A program made the position numbers and the translations under genes. Positions 17,684 to 25,147 of a stretch of DNA of 64,000 nt are shown here, piece after piece. The notes under the pieces were generated by a model. The model saw only the letters and a list, made by a program, of their open reading frames with translations. It ran no database searches and was not told where the DNA came from. Within the stretch, counting starts at the first letter, position 1; every line of letters starts with the position of its first letter. Source of the stretch: Erythrobacteraceae bacterium CFH 75059 (GTDB taxonomy: Bacteria; Pseudomonadota; Alphaproteobacteria; Sphingomonadales; Sphingomonadaceae); assembly GCA_004331795.1 (NCBI GenBank), contig SJSR01000002.1, positions 496,001-560,000 of the forward strand, read 5' to 3'.

Positions 17684-17812
17684 CTAGCCAGTGACGTGAC
17701 CCCCGTCAGCATGGAAGCCATTGCCCTCCGGGGTAAGGCTGCGAATTTTCGTGTTAGTGAGTTGCTCAATACCCGCCATAAAAGCCATCTTTTCCGCCAG
17801 TCTCAGGTTCAT
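17684..17812 (-). pseudogene. Truncated P4-type tyrosine integrase, N-terminal fragment
   Basis: This 42-residue frame includes the segment LTNTKIRSLTPEGNGFHADG, which is the start of the arm-binding domain (DUF4102) of phage and island integrases; full-length members continue GGLYL and so on for about 400 residues. Here the frame ends in TAG right after HADGGHVTG. The catalytic domain with its Arg-His-Arg-Tyr set is missing from the whole region. The fragment points away from the tRNA and starts 127 bases from it, the standard place for such an integrase. The annotated ATG (17812) could be replaced by one at residue 12. Confidence 0.7.
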
Positions 17813-17862
17813 CCCTCTGCCTTACCCTGGGGGCTGGAAAGGGGTGTAAAACAGTGGAAGCC

Positions 17863-17891
17863 AGTAGAATCTGGGTAAGGTTGACAGTCAA
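17863..17891 (-). promoter_or_regulatory. Candidate sigma-70 promoter of the integrase fragment
   Basis: Read on the minus strand, TTGACT (17886-17891) and TCTACT (17863-17868) are separated by exactly 17 bases and lie about 50 bases upstream of the integrase ATG. The -35 box has five of six consensus bases and the -10 box four. The -35 box is also half of an 11-base palindrome, TTGACAGTCAA (17881-17891), which could bind a repressor such as the element's own regulator. Confidence 0.4.
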
Positions 17892-17938
17892 GCAAAACCG
17901 CCATTTTACGGGAGAACAGCGGATTTGCGTAGGGTTTG

Positions 17939-18028
17939 TGGCGGACAGGGTGGGATTCGAACCCACGGAGGGCTTGCACCCTCGGCGGTTTTCAAGACCG
18001 CTGCATTCAACCGCTCTGCCACCTGTCC
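17939..18028 (-). tRNA. tRNA-Ser (anticodon UGA)
   Basis: A 90-base class II tRNA on the minus strand. The acceptor stem pairs GGACAGG with CCTGTCC, the anticodon loop CTTGAAA gives UGA, a long variable arm (about GAGGGTGCAAGCCCTC) marks it as serine, and the T-loop TTCGAAT is present. The discriminator is G and the CCA end is encoded. It reads UCA and other UCN codons. Its 3' end is duplicated at 17351-17367, the mark of an integrated element. Confidence 0.96.
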
Positions 18029-18151
18029 GGCGCATTGGCCGGGTCCGCCAGTTCCTCTCCTCTCGCCGCCTGTCAAGGGGGCGCGGGGTTTCGGGGTCGG
18101 CGGCGCGCGTCATGGCTTGCAGTCTGCTGTGAGGGTGCGCACAGTGGCGCC

Positions 18152-19180
18152 ATGACGCTTCGCCGAACCTTCCTGTCGCTTGTCGCTCCGCTCGCCGCAT
18201 TCTGCTCCGTCCCGGCCGCCGCGCAGACGGACTTGTCGTTTGACGGCTATCTGGCCCAGCTCAACGAGCAGGCCCGCCGCGCCGGGGTGAGCGAGGCGAC
18301 GCTCGTCCGGATGAGCGCAGGGATGCAGCCGGACAGCCGGGTCATCTCCCTCGACCGGGCGCAACCCGGCTCCCCGAACGCCGGCGGCGCCTTCCCGCCG
18401 GTCAGCGCCTATATCAGCCGGCACGTGGATGCGGCCCGGATCGGCGGCGGGCGGCGGGTGTATGCCGAAACGCGCCACCTCGAACGGACGCTGGAGCAGC
18501 ATTTCGGAGTGCCGTTGCCCATTCTGGTGGCGATTTTCGGCCATGAGACCGCCTACGGTCAGGTGCTCGGCAATTTCGATCTCGCCCGCTCGCTGGCAAC
18601 CCTTGCGTGGGAGGGGCGGCGGCGTGACCTCTTCGCGGCGGAGTATGTCGCCCTGATGCGCATCGCCGACCGCAACCGGTACACGCGCGAGCAGCTGCGG
18701 GGAAGCTGGGCCGGCGCGTTCGGCAACCCGCAGTTCCTTCCCAGCGTGTATCTGCGCCTCGCCGTCGACGGCGACGGCGACGGGCGGGCCGACCTGTTTT
18801 CCAGCCGCGCGGACACGCTCGCCTCGATCGCGAACTATCTGCGCGACGCGGGGTGGCGACGGAACGAACCGTGGGGCGTCGGCGCCACCGTGCCGACAGG
18901 CTTCGACTGGAGCAGGCTGGGCACGCGTCTCAACGCGCCGGTGTGCCCGCGCGTCCACGATCGCCACAGCACCTGGATGACCGTGGCCGAATGGCGGGCA
19001 CTCGGCGTGCGGCCGACGGGCGCCATTCGCGACGATGTGCACGCCTTCCTGTTCCAGCCCGATGGTGCGGGCACGCCGGCCTATCTCCTGACCAACAATT
19101 ACCGGGCGATCCTGGAGTACAATTGCTCCAACTATTACGCGATGAGTGTCGGGCTGCTCGCCGATGCGGTCTCCGGCTGA
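18152..19180 (+). CDS. Lytic murein transglycosylase (MltB-like)
   Basis: A 342-residue exported enzyme cleaving the glycan strands of peptidoglycan with formation of 1,6-anhydromuramic ends. Residues 1-24 form a signal peptide ending PAAAQ. The SLT_2 domain has its catalytic glutamate at E132 in IFGHETAYG, followed by GAFGNPQFLPS and the C-terminal NNYRAILEYNCSNYYAMSVG that typifies this family. There is no lipobox, so it is probably soluble in the periplasm. The ATG at 18152 is the first that gives a signal peptide; the upstream open frame runs through the tRNA. It is followed by a D,D-carboxypeptidase gene, so both act on peptidoglycan. Confidence 0.93.
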   Translation: MTLRRTFLSLVAPLAAFCSVPAAAQTDLSFDGYLAQLNEQARRAGVSEATLVRMSAGMQPDSRVISLDRAQPGSPNAGGAFPPVSAYISRHVDAARIGGGRRVYAETRHLERTLEQHFGVPLPILVAIFGHETAYGQVLGNFDLARSLATLAWEGRRRDLFAAEYVALMRIADRNRYTREQLRGSWAGAFGNPQFLPSVYLRLAVDGDGDGRADLFSSRADTLASIANYLRDAGWRRNEPWGVGATVPTGFDWSRLGTRLNAPVCPRVHDRHSTWMTVAEWRALGVRPTGAIRDDVHAFLFQPDGAGTPAYLLTNNYRAILEYNCSNYYAMSVGLLADAVSG

Positions 19181-20426
19181 GCCTGATCCACGGACCGGGA
19201 GCAGGAGATTGAGCAGCGGATGGAGCAGGACGCGCTCCGCGGCGCGTTCGGGGCTGCGCAAGACGGCGGGTGCCGTGCTTCTCGCGTGCTGTCCGGCGGC
19301 AGCGGGCGCCAGCCCGGCACCCATCCAGCCCATGCCGCCGGCGGAGTGGCGAACACCCACGGTCGACGAGGCTCCGATCGCGTTGCTCGTCGACCTCGCC
19401 TCGGGACAGACGCTGTTTGCCCGCGAGGAAGAACGGCGGTTCGCCCCGGCTTCCGTCACAAAGGTGATGACGATCTATTCCGCCCTCAGCCGCATCGCCA
19501 AGGGGCAGATGAAGCTGGATGACCGCTATGCCGTCAGCCCCGCCGCCTTTTCCGCGTGGCGCCGGCGCGGCTCGACGATGTACCTTGCCGCAGACGCACG
19601 CCCGACGGTGGAGCAGCTGCTGCTGGGCATTGCCGCCGTGTCGGCCAACGACGGCGCGGTCGTGCTGGCCGAAGGCGCGGCCGGATCCACCGACGCCTGG
19701 CTCGGGTGGATGAACGCCGATGCGCGCCGGCTCGGCATGCGCGACAGCCGGTTCGGCAGCGTGAACGGGTTCCCCGATGGTGGCGGCACCTACACCTCCG
19801 CCCGCGATCTGGTGCGGCTCGCATCCGCGCTGATCGACGAGCATCCGCGGCTCTATCGCCATTTCTTCGGTCGGCCCGGCTACACCTTCAACGGCATTAC
19901 GCAGCGCAACCACGATCCCATTTCCGGGGTGATCGCCGGCGCGGACGGGCTCAAGACCGGCTACACCGACGAGGCAGGGTACACCTTTCTCGGCTCGGCG
20001 GAGCGCGACGGACGCCGGCTCGTCATGGTGATTGCCGCCAGCGACACGGCGCGTCAGCGCGACCGTGCCGCGCGTGCGCTGATGGAGTGGGGTTTTCAGG
20101 CGTTCGACCACCATCGGCTGTTCGCCGGTGGCGCGGCGCTGGCGCAGGCGCAGGTGCAGGGCGGGACGCGCCGCACGGTGGGGCTGGTTGCCGAGCGCCC
20201 GCTCGGCATCTCCGTCCCGCGCGGCACGCGGCCGGCCGTCACGATGAAAGTCCGGTATGAAGGCCCGCTTGCCGCCCCGATTGCGCAGGGCGATCACGTC
20301 GCCGACCTGCATGTCCGGATCGACGGGCTGCCCCCTTATACGGTGCCGCTCCTCGCGGCGCAGGATGTCGGCGTGGCGGGTCCCTTGGACCGGATCCTCA
20401 ACGGATTCGCGCGATGGCTGCGGTGA
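19164..20426 (+). CDS. D-alanyl-D-alanine carboxypeptidase (penicillin-binding protein 5 type)
   Basis: Serine-type carboxypeptidase that trims the terminal D-Ala of peptidoglycan stem peptides. All three active-site motifs are present: S97-x-x-K100 in APASVTKVM, SAN at 160-162 in VSANDG, and KTG at 264-266 in LKTGYTDEAGY. The C-terminal part fits the PBP5-associated beta domain. A short hydrophobic stretch with cysteines (residues 34-47) follows a basic leader, so it is probably exported. The start is uncertain: the ATG at 19164 overlaps the previous gene by 17 bases; a TTG at 19209, just after AGGAG, would give a shorter, more usual signal peptide. A 13-base overlap joins it to tmk. Confidence 0.88.
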   Translation: MRSPAEPDPRTGSRRLSSGWSRTRSAARSGLRKTAGAVLLACCPAAAGASPAPIQPMPPAEWRTPTVDEAPIALLVDLASGQTLFAREEERRFAPASVTKVMTIYSALSRIAKGQMKLDDRYAVSPAAFSAWRRRGSTMYLAADARPTVEQLLLGIAAVSANDGAVVLAEGAAGSTDAWLGWMNADARRLGMRDSRFGSVNGFPDGGGTYTSARDLVRLASALIDEHPRLYRHFFGRPGYTFNGITQRNHDPISGVIAGADGLKTGYTDEAGYTFLGSAERDGRRLVMVIAASDTARQRDRAARALMEWGFQAFDHHRLFAGGAALAQAQVQGGTRRTVGLVAERPLGISVPRGTRPAVTMKVRYEGPLAAPIAQGDHVADLHVRIDGLPPYTVPLLAAQDVGVAGPLDRILNGFARWLR

Positions 20427-21061
20427 AGGGGCGGTTCATCACCTTTGAAGGCGGGGAAGGGGCGGGCAAGTCGACGCAAGCGCGCCTGCTTGCCGACTGG
20501 CTCACGCAGCAGGGACGCCCGACCGTGCTCACGCGCGAGCCGGGCGGGACGCCGGGCGCCGAGGCGATCCGCGCGCTGCTGCTGTGCCCGCCGGGCGCCG
20601 AATGGCTGCCGCGTGCCGAGGCGCTGCTGTTCGCTGCCGCGCGCTCCGACCATGTGGAGCGGTTGATCAACCCGGCGCTTGCGCGGGGGGAATGGGTGAT
20701 CAGCGACCGGTTCATCGACTCCAGCCTGGCCTACCAAGGTTTCGCCGGAGGGCTGGGTGTGGAGAAGGTCACGGCCCTGCACACGATCGGCACCGGGGGC
20801 GTCTGGCCGGACCTGACGCTCGTGCTGCGCGCGCCGGCGGCAACGGCGGCTGCGCGGGTGACAGCCCGCGACGGGAGCTGCCGGGACGCCATCGGCGGCC
20901 GCGGAGAAGCTTACCACAGCGACGTCGATGCCGCCTTCCTCCAGCTCGTCGCTGCTCATCCCCAGCGGATCAGGGAAGTGGATGCCAGCGGGGATGCGGA
21001 CGCCGTCCACGCGCTCGTGCGGGATGCAGTGGCGCCGCTGCTTGAAGGCGCAGCGCGATGA
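20414..21061 (+). CDS. tmk: Thymidylate kinase
   Basis: Phosphorylates dTMP to dTDP, needed for DNA synthesis. The 215-residue protein has the P-loop EGGEGAGKST at about residues 12-21, the DR(F/Y) motif in VISDRFIDSSLAYQG, and a lid region. It overlaps the carboxypeptidase gene by 13 bases and holB by the four bases ATGA, so translation is probably coupled along the operon. Pairing of tmk with holB is a common arrangement in alphaproteobacteria. Confidence 0.95.
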   Translation: MAAVKGRFITFEGGEGAGKSTQARLLADWLTQQGRPTVLTREPGGTPGAEAIRALLLCPPGAEWLPRAEALLFAAARSDHVERLINPALARGEWVISDRFIDSSLAYQGFAGGLGVEKVTALHTIGTGGVWPDLTLVLRAPAATAAARVTARDGSCRDAIGGRGEAYHSDVDAAFLQLVAAHPQRIREVDASGDADAVHALVRDAVAPLLEGAAR

Positions 21062-21900
21062 GCGGGAGCCACAGCAGTTTCTGTCCACAGACGGCTTTCG
21101 GCACATGGCAAACCCTCGTCGCGGCCGACCGGCTCCACCACGCCTGGCTGCTGAGCGGGCCGGCCGGGTCCGGCAAGCGCGCCTTTGCCGTTCAGGCGGC
21201 CGCTCACCTGCTCGGCCAGCCCGTCTCCAAGGGCGCGGTGCATCCCGATCTGCTCCTCATCACGCGCGAGCCGCGGGACGGCGCCGAAGCGAGGAAGGCC
21301 GAGGACGGCAAGCCGTTCGAGCGCCGCAGGAACATCACCATCGCACAGATCCGCGCCATGCAGCAGCGCCTCACCATCGGGCTCGTCGGCGCCGGACAGT
21401 GGCGCGTGATCCTCATCGATGCCGCCGACGATCTCGAAGCCGGTGCGGCGAACGCCTTGCTCAAGAGCCTGGAGGAGCCACCACGGCGCACGGTGTTCCT
21501 GCTGGTCGCCGATCGTCCGGCGCAGCTTCTGCCCACCATCCGCTCGCGGTGCCAGGTGCTCCGCTTCTCGATTCCGCACAACGCCGCCGATACGCGAACG
21601 GAACCTGACGGCGCCGCAGCGACCGGCAACGCGGCGACGCGCGGGCAGGGACGGGAGGCGGTTGCGGCGGCCCGGCAGGAGCTTGCCCGCCAGCTTCCCC
21701 CTCGCACGGCGGAACACTTTGCCGCCCTCGACCGGAGCTATGCCGAACTGGCAAGGATCGAGAACGAGGTGGCGAGCTTCAACTACGATCCCGATCTGCT
21801 GCGCGCGCGCATCGCCGGCTTGCTCGCCGGCGCGCCGCTCCCTAGGGGCGGTGGCAATGACGACGCCGTTCTACATCACCACCGCGATCAACTACCCTAA
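21058..21900 (+). CDS. holB: DNA polymerase III delta-prime subunit
   Basis: Delta-prime is part of the clamp-loader complex that places the sliding clamp on DNA. The 280-residue protein has the AAA+ fold with a P-loop-like segment SGPAGSGKRAFA at about 34-45, SLEEPPRRTVFLL (the sensor/SRC neighbourhood) and the serine-arginine-cysteine signature in TIRSRCQVLRF. The extra segment with KAEDGKPFERRRNITIAQIR is typical of the alphaproteobacterial form, which uses many residues before the Walker B region. Its C-terminal 44 bases overlap the metG start, and it overlaps tmk by ATGA. Confidence 0.92.
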   Translation: MSGSHSSFCPQTAFGTWQTLVAADRLHHAWLLSGPAGSGKRAFAVQAAAHLLGQPVSKGAVHPDLLLITREPRDGAEARKAEDGKPFERRRNITIAQIRAMQQRLTIGLVGAGQWRVILIDAADDLEAGAANALLKSLEEPPRRTVFLLVADRPAQLLPTIRSRCQVLRFSIPHNAADTRTEPDGAAATGNAATRGQGREAVAAARQELARQLPPRTAEHFAALDRSYAELARIENEVASFNYDPDLLRARIAGLLAGAPLPRGGGNDDAVLHHHRDQLP

Positions 21901-23410
21901 CGGGCGGCCTCATATCGGGCATGCCTACGAGGCGATCTGCGCCGACGTGATCGCCCGCTTCCAGCGGGCACAGGGCCGCCGGGTGCGGTTCCAGACCGGC
22001 ACCGACGAACACGGCCTCAAGATGATGCGCAAGGCGCGCGAGCAGGGAGTCACGCCCGCCGCCCTTGCGGACGAGATGTCGTCGCACTTTCGCCACATGG
22101 CGGATGCGCTCCACATCTCCTACGACCGTTTCATCCGCACTGTCGAGCCAGCCCACCACGCCGCCAGCGCCGCGCTGTGGGAGGCGATGAAAGCGAGCGG
22201 AGACCTGTATCTCGGCCGTTACGAAGGGTGGTATTCCGTCCGGGACGAGGCGTTCTACGACGAGACGGAACTGCGCGAGAGCCCCGACGGCGGGCGGCTG
22301 TCGCCACTCGGCACACCGGTCGAATGGACGGTCGAGGAGAGCTGGTTCTTTCGCCTGTCGCGGTTCGCCGAGCCTTTGCTGAAGCTCTACGAAGAGCGGC
22401 CCGATTTCATCGAACCGGCGGCACGGCGGAACGAAATGGTCGCCTTCGTTCGTCAGGGGCTGCGCGATCTGTCGGTCAGCCGCACAAGCTTCGACTGGGG
22501 CGTGAAGGTGCCGGGTGCGCCGGATCATGTGATGTATGTCTGGGTCGATGCGCTGACCAATTATATCACGGGCCTCGGCTACCCTGAGCCCACCGAGGAG
22601 ATGCGGGACTTCTGGCCAGCCGATCTGCATCTCATCGGCAAGGACATCGTTCGCTTCCATGCGGTTTACTGGCCGGCCTTTCTGATGAGCGCGAAGCTCC
22701 CGCTGCCGCGCAAGGTCTTTGGCCACGGCTTCGTTCTCAACCAGGGCGAGAAGGAGTCGAAGAGCCTCGGGAACGTGACCGATCCGCTTGATCTGGCGGA
22801 ACGCTACGGGGTGGATGCACTGCGATACTTCCTGATGCGTGAAATTCCGTTCGGTCAGGATGGCAGCTGGTCCCACCAGGCGATCGTCACCCGGGCAAAT
22901 GCGGAACTGTCAAACAGTTACGGCAATCTTGTGCAACGTGTTCTTGGCTTCATCGCGCGGAACCTGGACGGCACGGTCGCCCGTGTGACGGAACTGCAGG
23001 AGGCTGACGCGGCCCTTCTGAATCGGGTGCGGTCGGCTTGCCTTGCCGAGCTGCCGGAGCAATGGAATCGCCTTGCCCTCAACGCCGGCCTCGACGCGTG
23101 GATGAAGGCGGTCTACGCTGCCAATGCCTATGTGGACGAGCAGGCGCCCTGGGCGCTGCGAAAGACGGATCCCGAGCGCATGGCGACCGTGCTGGCGGTG
23201 CTGTGCAACGTGATCGAGATGCTCACATCGGCCATCCAGCCGGTCATTCCGGCGAGCGCCCGGAAGGTGCTGCACATGCTCGAGCCGGACCACGGCGATC
23301 TTGGCACGAAGAGCGCGAAGCGCGGCGCTGCGCTGCGCTACACCGTACGGGACGTGCAGCCGCTGTTCCCGCGCCTGGCCGATCCGACGGCGGAGCCTGA
23401 AGGGTGCTGA
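21857..23410 (+). CDS. metG: Methionyl-tRNA synthetase
   Basis: Class I synthetase charging tRNA-Met, including the initiator. The 517-residue protein has the HIGH motif in RPHIGHAYEA at about residue 19, and the second signature that should be KMSKS reads KESKS (nucleotides 22751-22765, in GEKESKSLGNV). No C-terminal tRNA-binding EMAP domain is present, as in the short alphaproteobacterial type. I chose the ATG at 21857 (MTTPFYITTAINYPNGRP), which overlaps holB by 44 bases; the frame continues upstream without a function. The next gene, tatD, overlaps by 7 bases. Confidence 0.94.
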   Translation: MTTPFYITTAINYPNGRPHIGHAYEAICADVIARFQRAQGRRVRFQTGTDEHGLKMMRKAREQGVTPAALADEMSSHFRHMADALHISYDRFIRTVEPAHHAASAALWEAMKASGDLYLGRYEGWYSVRDEAFYDETELRESPDGGRLSPLGTPVEWTVEESWFFRLSRFAEPLLKLYEERPDFIEPAARRNEMVAFVRQGLRDLSVSRTSFDWGVKVPGAPDHVMYVWVDALTNYITGLGYPEPTEEMRDFWPADLHLIGKDIVRFHAVYWPAFLMSAKLPLPRKVFGHGFVLNQGEKESKSLGNVTDPLDLAERYGVDALRYFLMREIPFGQDGSWSHQAIVTRANAELSNSYGNLVQRVLGFIARNLDGTVARVTELQEADAALLNRVRSACLAELPEQWNRLALNAGLDAWMKAVYAANAYVDEQAPWALRKTDPERMATVLAVLCNVIEMLTSAIQPVIPASARKVLHMLEPDHGDLGTKSAKRGAALRYTVRDVQPLFPRLADPTAEPEGC

Positions 23411-24183
23411 TCGACAGCCACTGCCACCTCAACTATCCCGGTCTCGTGGAGGACGTGGACGCCGTGCTCGAGCGCGCCCGCGCGAGAGGGGTGGGCGGCA
23501 TGCTGAACATCTCCACCAAGCACAGCGAATGGGACGATGTCGTCGGCCTTGCGCGGCACCATCCCGATGTGTGGGCGAGCATCGGCGTGCACCCACATGC
23601 CGCGGAAGACCACCTGCATGTCGATGTCGACCTCCTCAGAAATGCCGCATCGCAAGATCGGGTGGTGGCGATCGGCGAGACCGGCCTCGACTATCACTAC
23701 AGCCACAGCTCACCTGCAGCGCAGCAGTCCCTGTTCAGAAGGCACATCACCGTCGCGCGGGAGCTTGACCTGCCGCTCATCATCCACACCCGCGACGCGG
23801 AAGACGACACCGTGGCGATGCTCGATGAAGCGGCGCAGGACGGTCCGTTTGCGGCGCTGATCCATTGCTTCACCGGATCGATCCGCTTTGCCGAGGCCGT
23901 TCTGGAGCGCGGCCTGTCGATCTCGCTGTCGGGGATCGTGACCTTCCGCAATGCCAGGGAATTGCAAGCCGTTGCGCGCCTCGTTCCGGAGGAACGGCTG
24001 CTCGTGGAAACGGACAGTCCCTTTCTCGCGCCGGTCCCGCACCGCGGCAAGACGTGTGAGCCTGCGTATGTCCGCGATACGCTCGAGCGGATCGCCGCAC
24101 TGCGTGGGGTGGACGCCGAAGTGCTGGAAAACCGCACAAGCGCCAACTTCTTCAACCTGTTCAAAAAAGCGGTGCTGGCTTGA
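23404..24183 (+). CDS. tatD: TatD family metal-dependent hydrolase/DNase
   Basis: A 259-residue TIM-barrel hydrolase of the TatD family, linked to 3'-5' DNase activity in repair and DNA turnover. The metal ligands are visible: DSHCHLN at the N-terminus, GVHPHAAEDH, the glutamate in GETGLDYHY, the histidine in IHTRDA, HCFTG, and the final ETDSPFLAP aspartate. The start is GTG at 23404, overlapping the metG stop. The gene follows metG in many proteobacteria. Its stop overlaps the start of the next gene as TTGA. Confidence 0.93.
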   Translation: MLIDSHCHLNYPGLVEDVDAVLERARARGVGGMLNISTKHSEWDDVVGLARHHPDVWASIGVHPHAAEDHLHVDVDLLRNAASQDRVVAIGETGLDYHYSHSSPAAQQSLFRRHITVARELDLPLIIHTRDAEDDTVAMLDEAAQDGPFAALIHCFTGSIRFAEAVLERGLSISLSGIVTFRNARELQAVARLVPEERLLVETDSPFLAPVPHRGKTCEPAYVRDTLERIAALRGVDAEVLENRTSANFFNLFKKAVLA

Positions 24184-24947
24184 AACTGCGGATGCTCGGG
24201 TGCGGAACGTCGACAGGAGTGCCGCGCATCGGCAATGACTGGGGCGCATGCGATCCGGACGAGCCGAAGAACCGGCGCACGCGGCCGTCGGTCGTCATCG
24301 AGACGGAACGTGGCGACCGCATTTTGGTCGACACCTCCACCGATCTTCGCGAGCAGTTGCTGCGCGAAGACATTGACCGCGTCGACGCGGTGATCTGGAC
24401 CCATGACCACGCCGATCACACGCACGGCATCGACGATTTGCGATTGATGCGCTCATCGCGCACGAACCCGCTGCCCGCTTTTGCGGGGGAAGAAACCGTG
24501 AGAAGACTCCGCAGCCGCTTTGGCTATGTCTTCGCCGGGAAGGACGGCTACGCGACGATTGCCCGCCTGGCGCCGCTCAACAAGCTGCATCTCGTGGTGG
24601 GGTGTTCGGTTCGCCACTGCGAGATGCCGCATGGCGGCATGACCAGCACCGGACTGCGGTTCGAATGTGACAACAAGTCCATCGGTTATGCCGTTGATTT
24701 CCAGGAAATTACTCCGGACATGGTGTCGCTGTTCATGGGCGTCGACCTGCTGGTGTCGGACTGTCTGCGGCGGCAACCGCACCCGACGCATGCCCATCTG
24801 GCCATGGCGCTGGACTTTGCTGATAGGGTGAGTGCCAGCAGGGTCGTGCTGACGCATCTGGACAACACCATGGACTATGCGACGCTGTCCGCCGAATTGC
24901 CGAAGCACGTCCGGGTCGGCTTCGATGGTCTGGAGATCGTGATTTGA
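24180..24947 (+). CDS. Metallo-beta-lactamase-fold hydrolase, PhnP-like
   Basis: A 255-residue MBL-fold hydrolase. The first strand-loop MKLRMLGCGTSTGVPRIGND and the zinc-binding THDHADHTHG (HxHxDH) place it close to the PhnP/tRNase-Z-like phosphodiesterases; later ligands are in LVVGCS...HCEM and TPDMV...VSDC. In PhnP the substrate is a cyclic phosphate; here the substrate is unknown. The start is TTG at 24180, sharing TTGA with the tatD stop. An ATG at 24192 is possible but would lose the first strand. It is followed by a small membrane protein, also starting with TTG. Confidence 0.88.
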   Translation: MKLRMLGCGTSTGVPRIGNDWGACDPDEPKNRRTRPSVVIETERGDRILVDTSTDLREQLLREDIDRVDAVIWTHDHADHTHGIDDLRLMRSSRTNPLPAFAGEETVRRLRSRFGYVFAGKDGYATIARLAPLNKLHLVVGCSVRHCEMPHGGMTSTGLRFECDNKSIGYAVDFQEITPDMVSLFMGVDLLVSDCLRRQPHPTHAHLAMALDFADRVSASRVVLTHLDNTMDYATLSAELPKHVRVGFDGLEIVI

Positions 24948-25117
24948 ACGAGGTTCAGATCGTCTCGCTGGTCGCGCTGACAGCGATGCTCATCTTCGTG
25001 GCGAGCGGTCTGCGTCGGCACGGAGCGTCCGGCGCAAGACTGGCCGGAATGGCAGCCGTCTGGGTGGTCATCTTCATCGTCGTTGCGCTGCTCGCCACGA
25101 CGCTGTTCTCACGGTAA
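24944..25117 (+). CDS. Small membrane protein, one or two transmembrane helices
   Basis: A 57-residue frame with start TTG at 24944 overlapping the previous stop as TTGA. It has a hydrophobic segment at about 5-20 and a second at about 36-52, separated by a short basic loop (LRRHGASGARLAG), so it could be a helical hairpin. The sequence starts MNEVQIVSLVALTAMLIFVA. A small membrane protein stands at this place between the MBL hydrolase and mazG in sphingomonads as I remember it, but no function is known. Confidence 0.65.
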   Translation: MNEVQIVSLVALTAMLIFVASGLRRHGASGARLAGMAAVWVVIFIVVALLATTLFSR

Positions 25118-25123
25118 TTTTAC

Positions 25124-25137
25124 ATAATATGTATTAT
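25124..25137. promoter_or_regulatory. AT-rich 14-base palindrome before mazG
   Basis: ATAATA-TG-TATTAT is a perfect inverted repeat of six bases with a two-base centre, 11 bases before the mazG start and in an otherwise GC-rich setting. It could be a promoter -10 region or an operator for a dimeric regulator. No -35 element at the right distance is obvious, so I do not assign a regulator. Confidence 0.3.
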
Positions 25138-25147
25138 CGGACACGGG

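Larger units (their letters stand above)
17339..17938. other. 600-base low-GC intergenic region: integration scar beside tRNA-Ser
   Basis: Base composition falls visibly here compared with both flanks. Beyond two small minus-strand frames (17494-17628 and 17684-17812) no gene is convincing. A 17-base copy of the tRNA-Ser 3' end stands at 17351-17367, and the tRNA itself begins at 17939, so the stretch 17368-17938 lies between two direct repeats. That is the layout of an element integrated at a tRNA gene; what remains is too short to be functional. A 60-codon plus-strand frame at 17696-17878 is antisense to the integrase fragment and is probably chance. Confidence 0.7.

Noticed and set aside
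17696-17878. 60-residue plus-strand frame in the tRNA-Ser scar
   Set aside because: It is antisense to the recognisable integrase fragment and has no ribosome-binding site or family.
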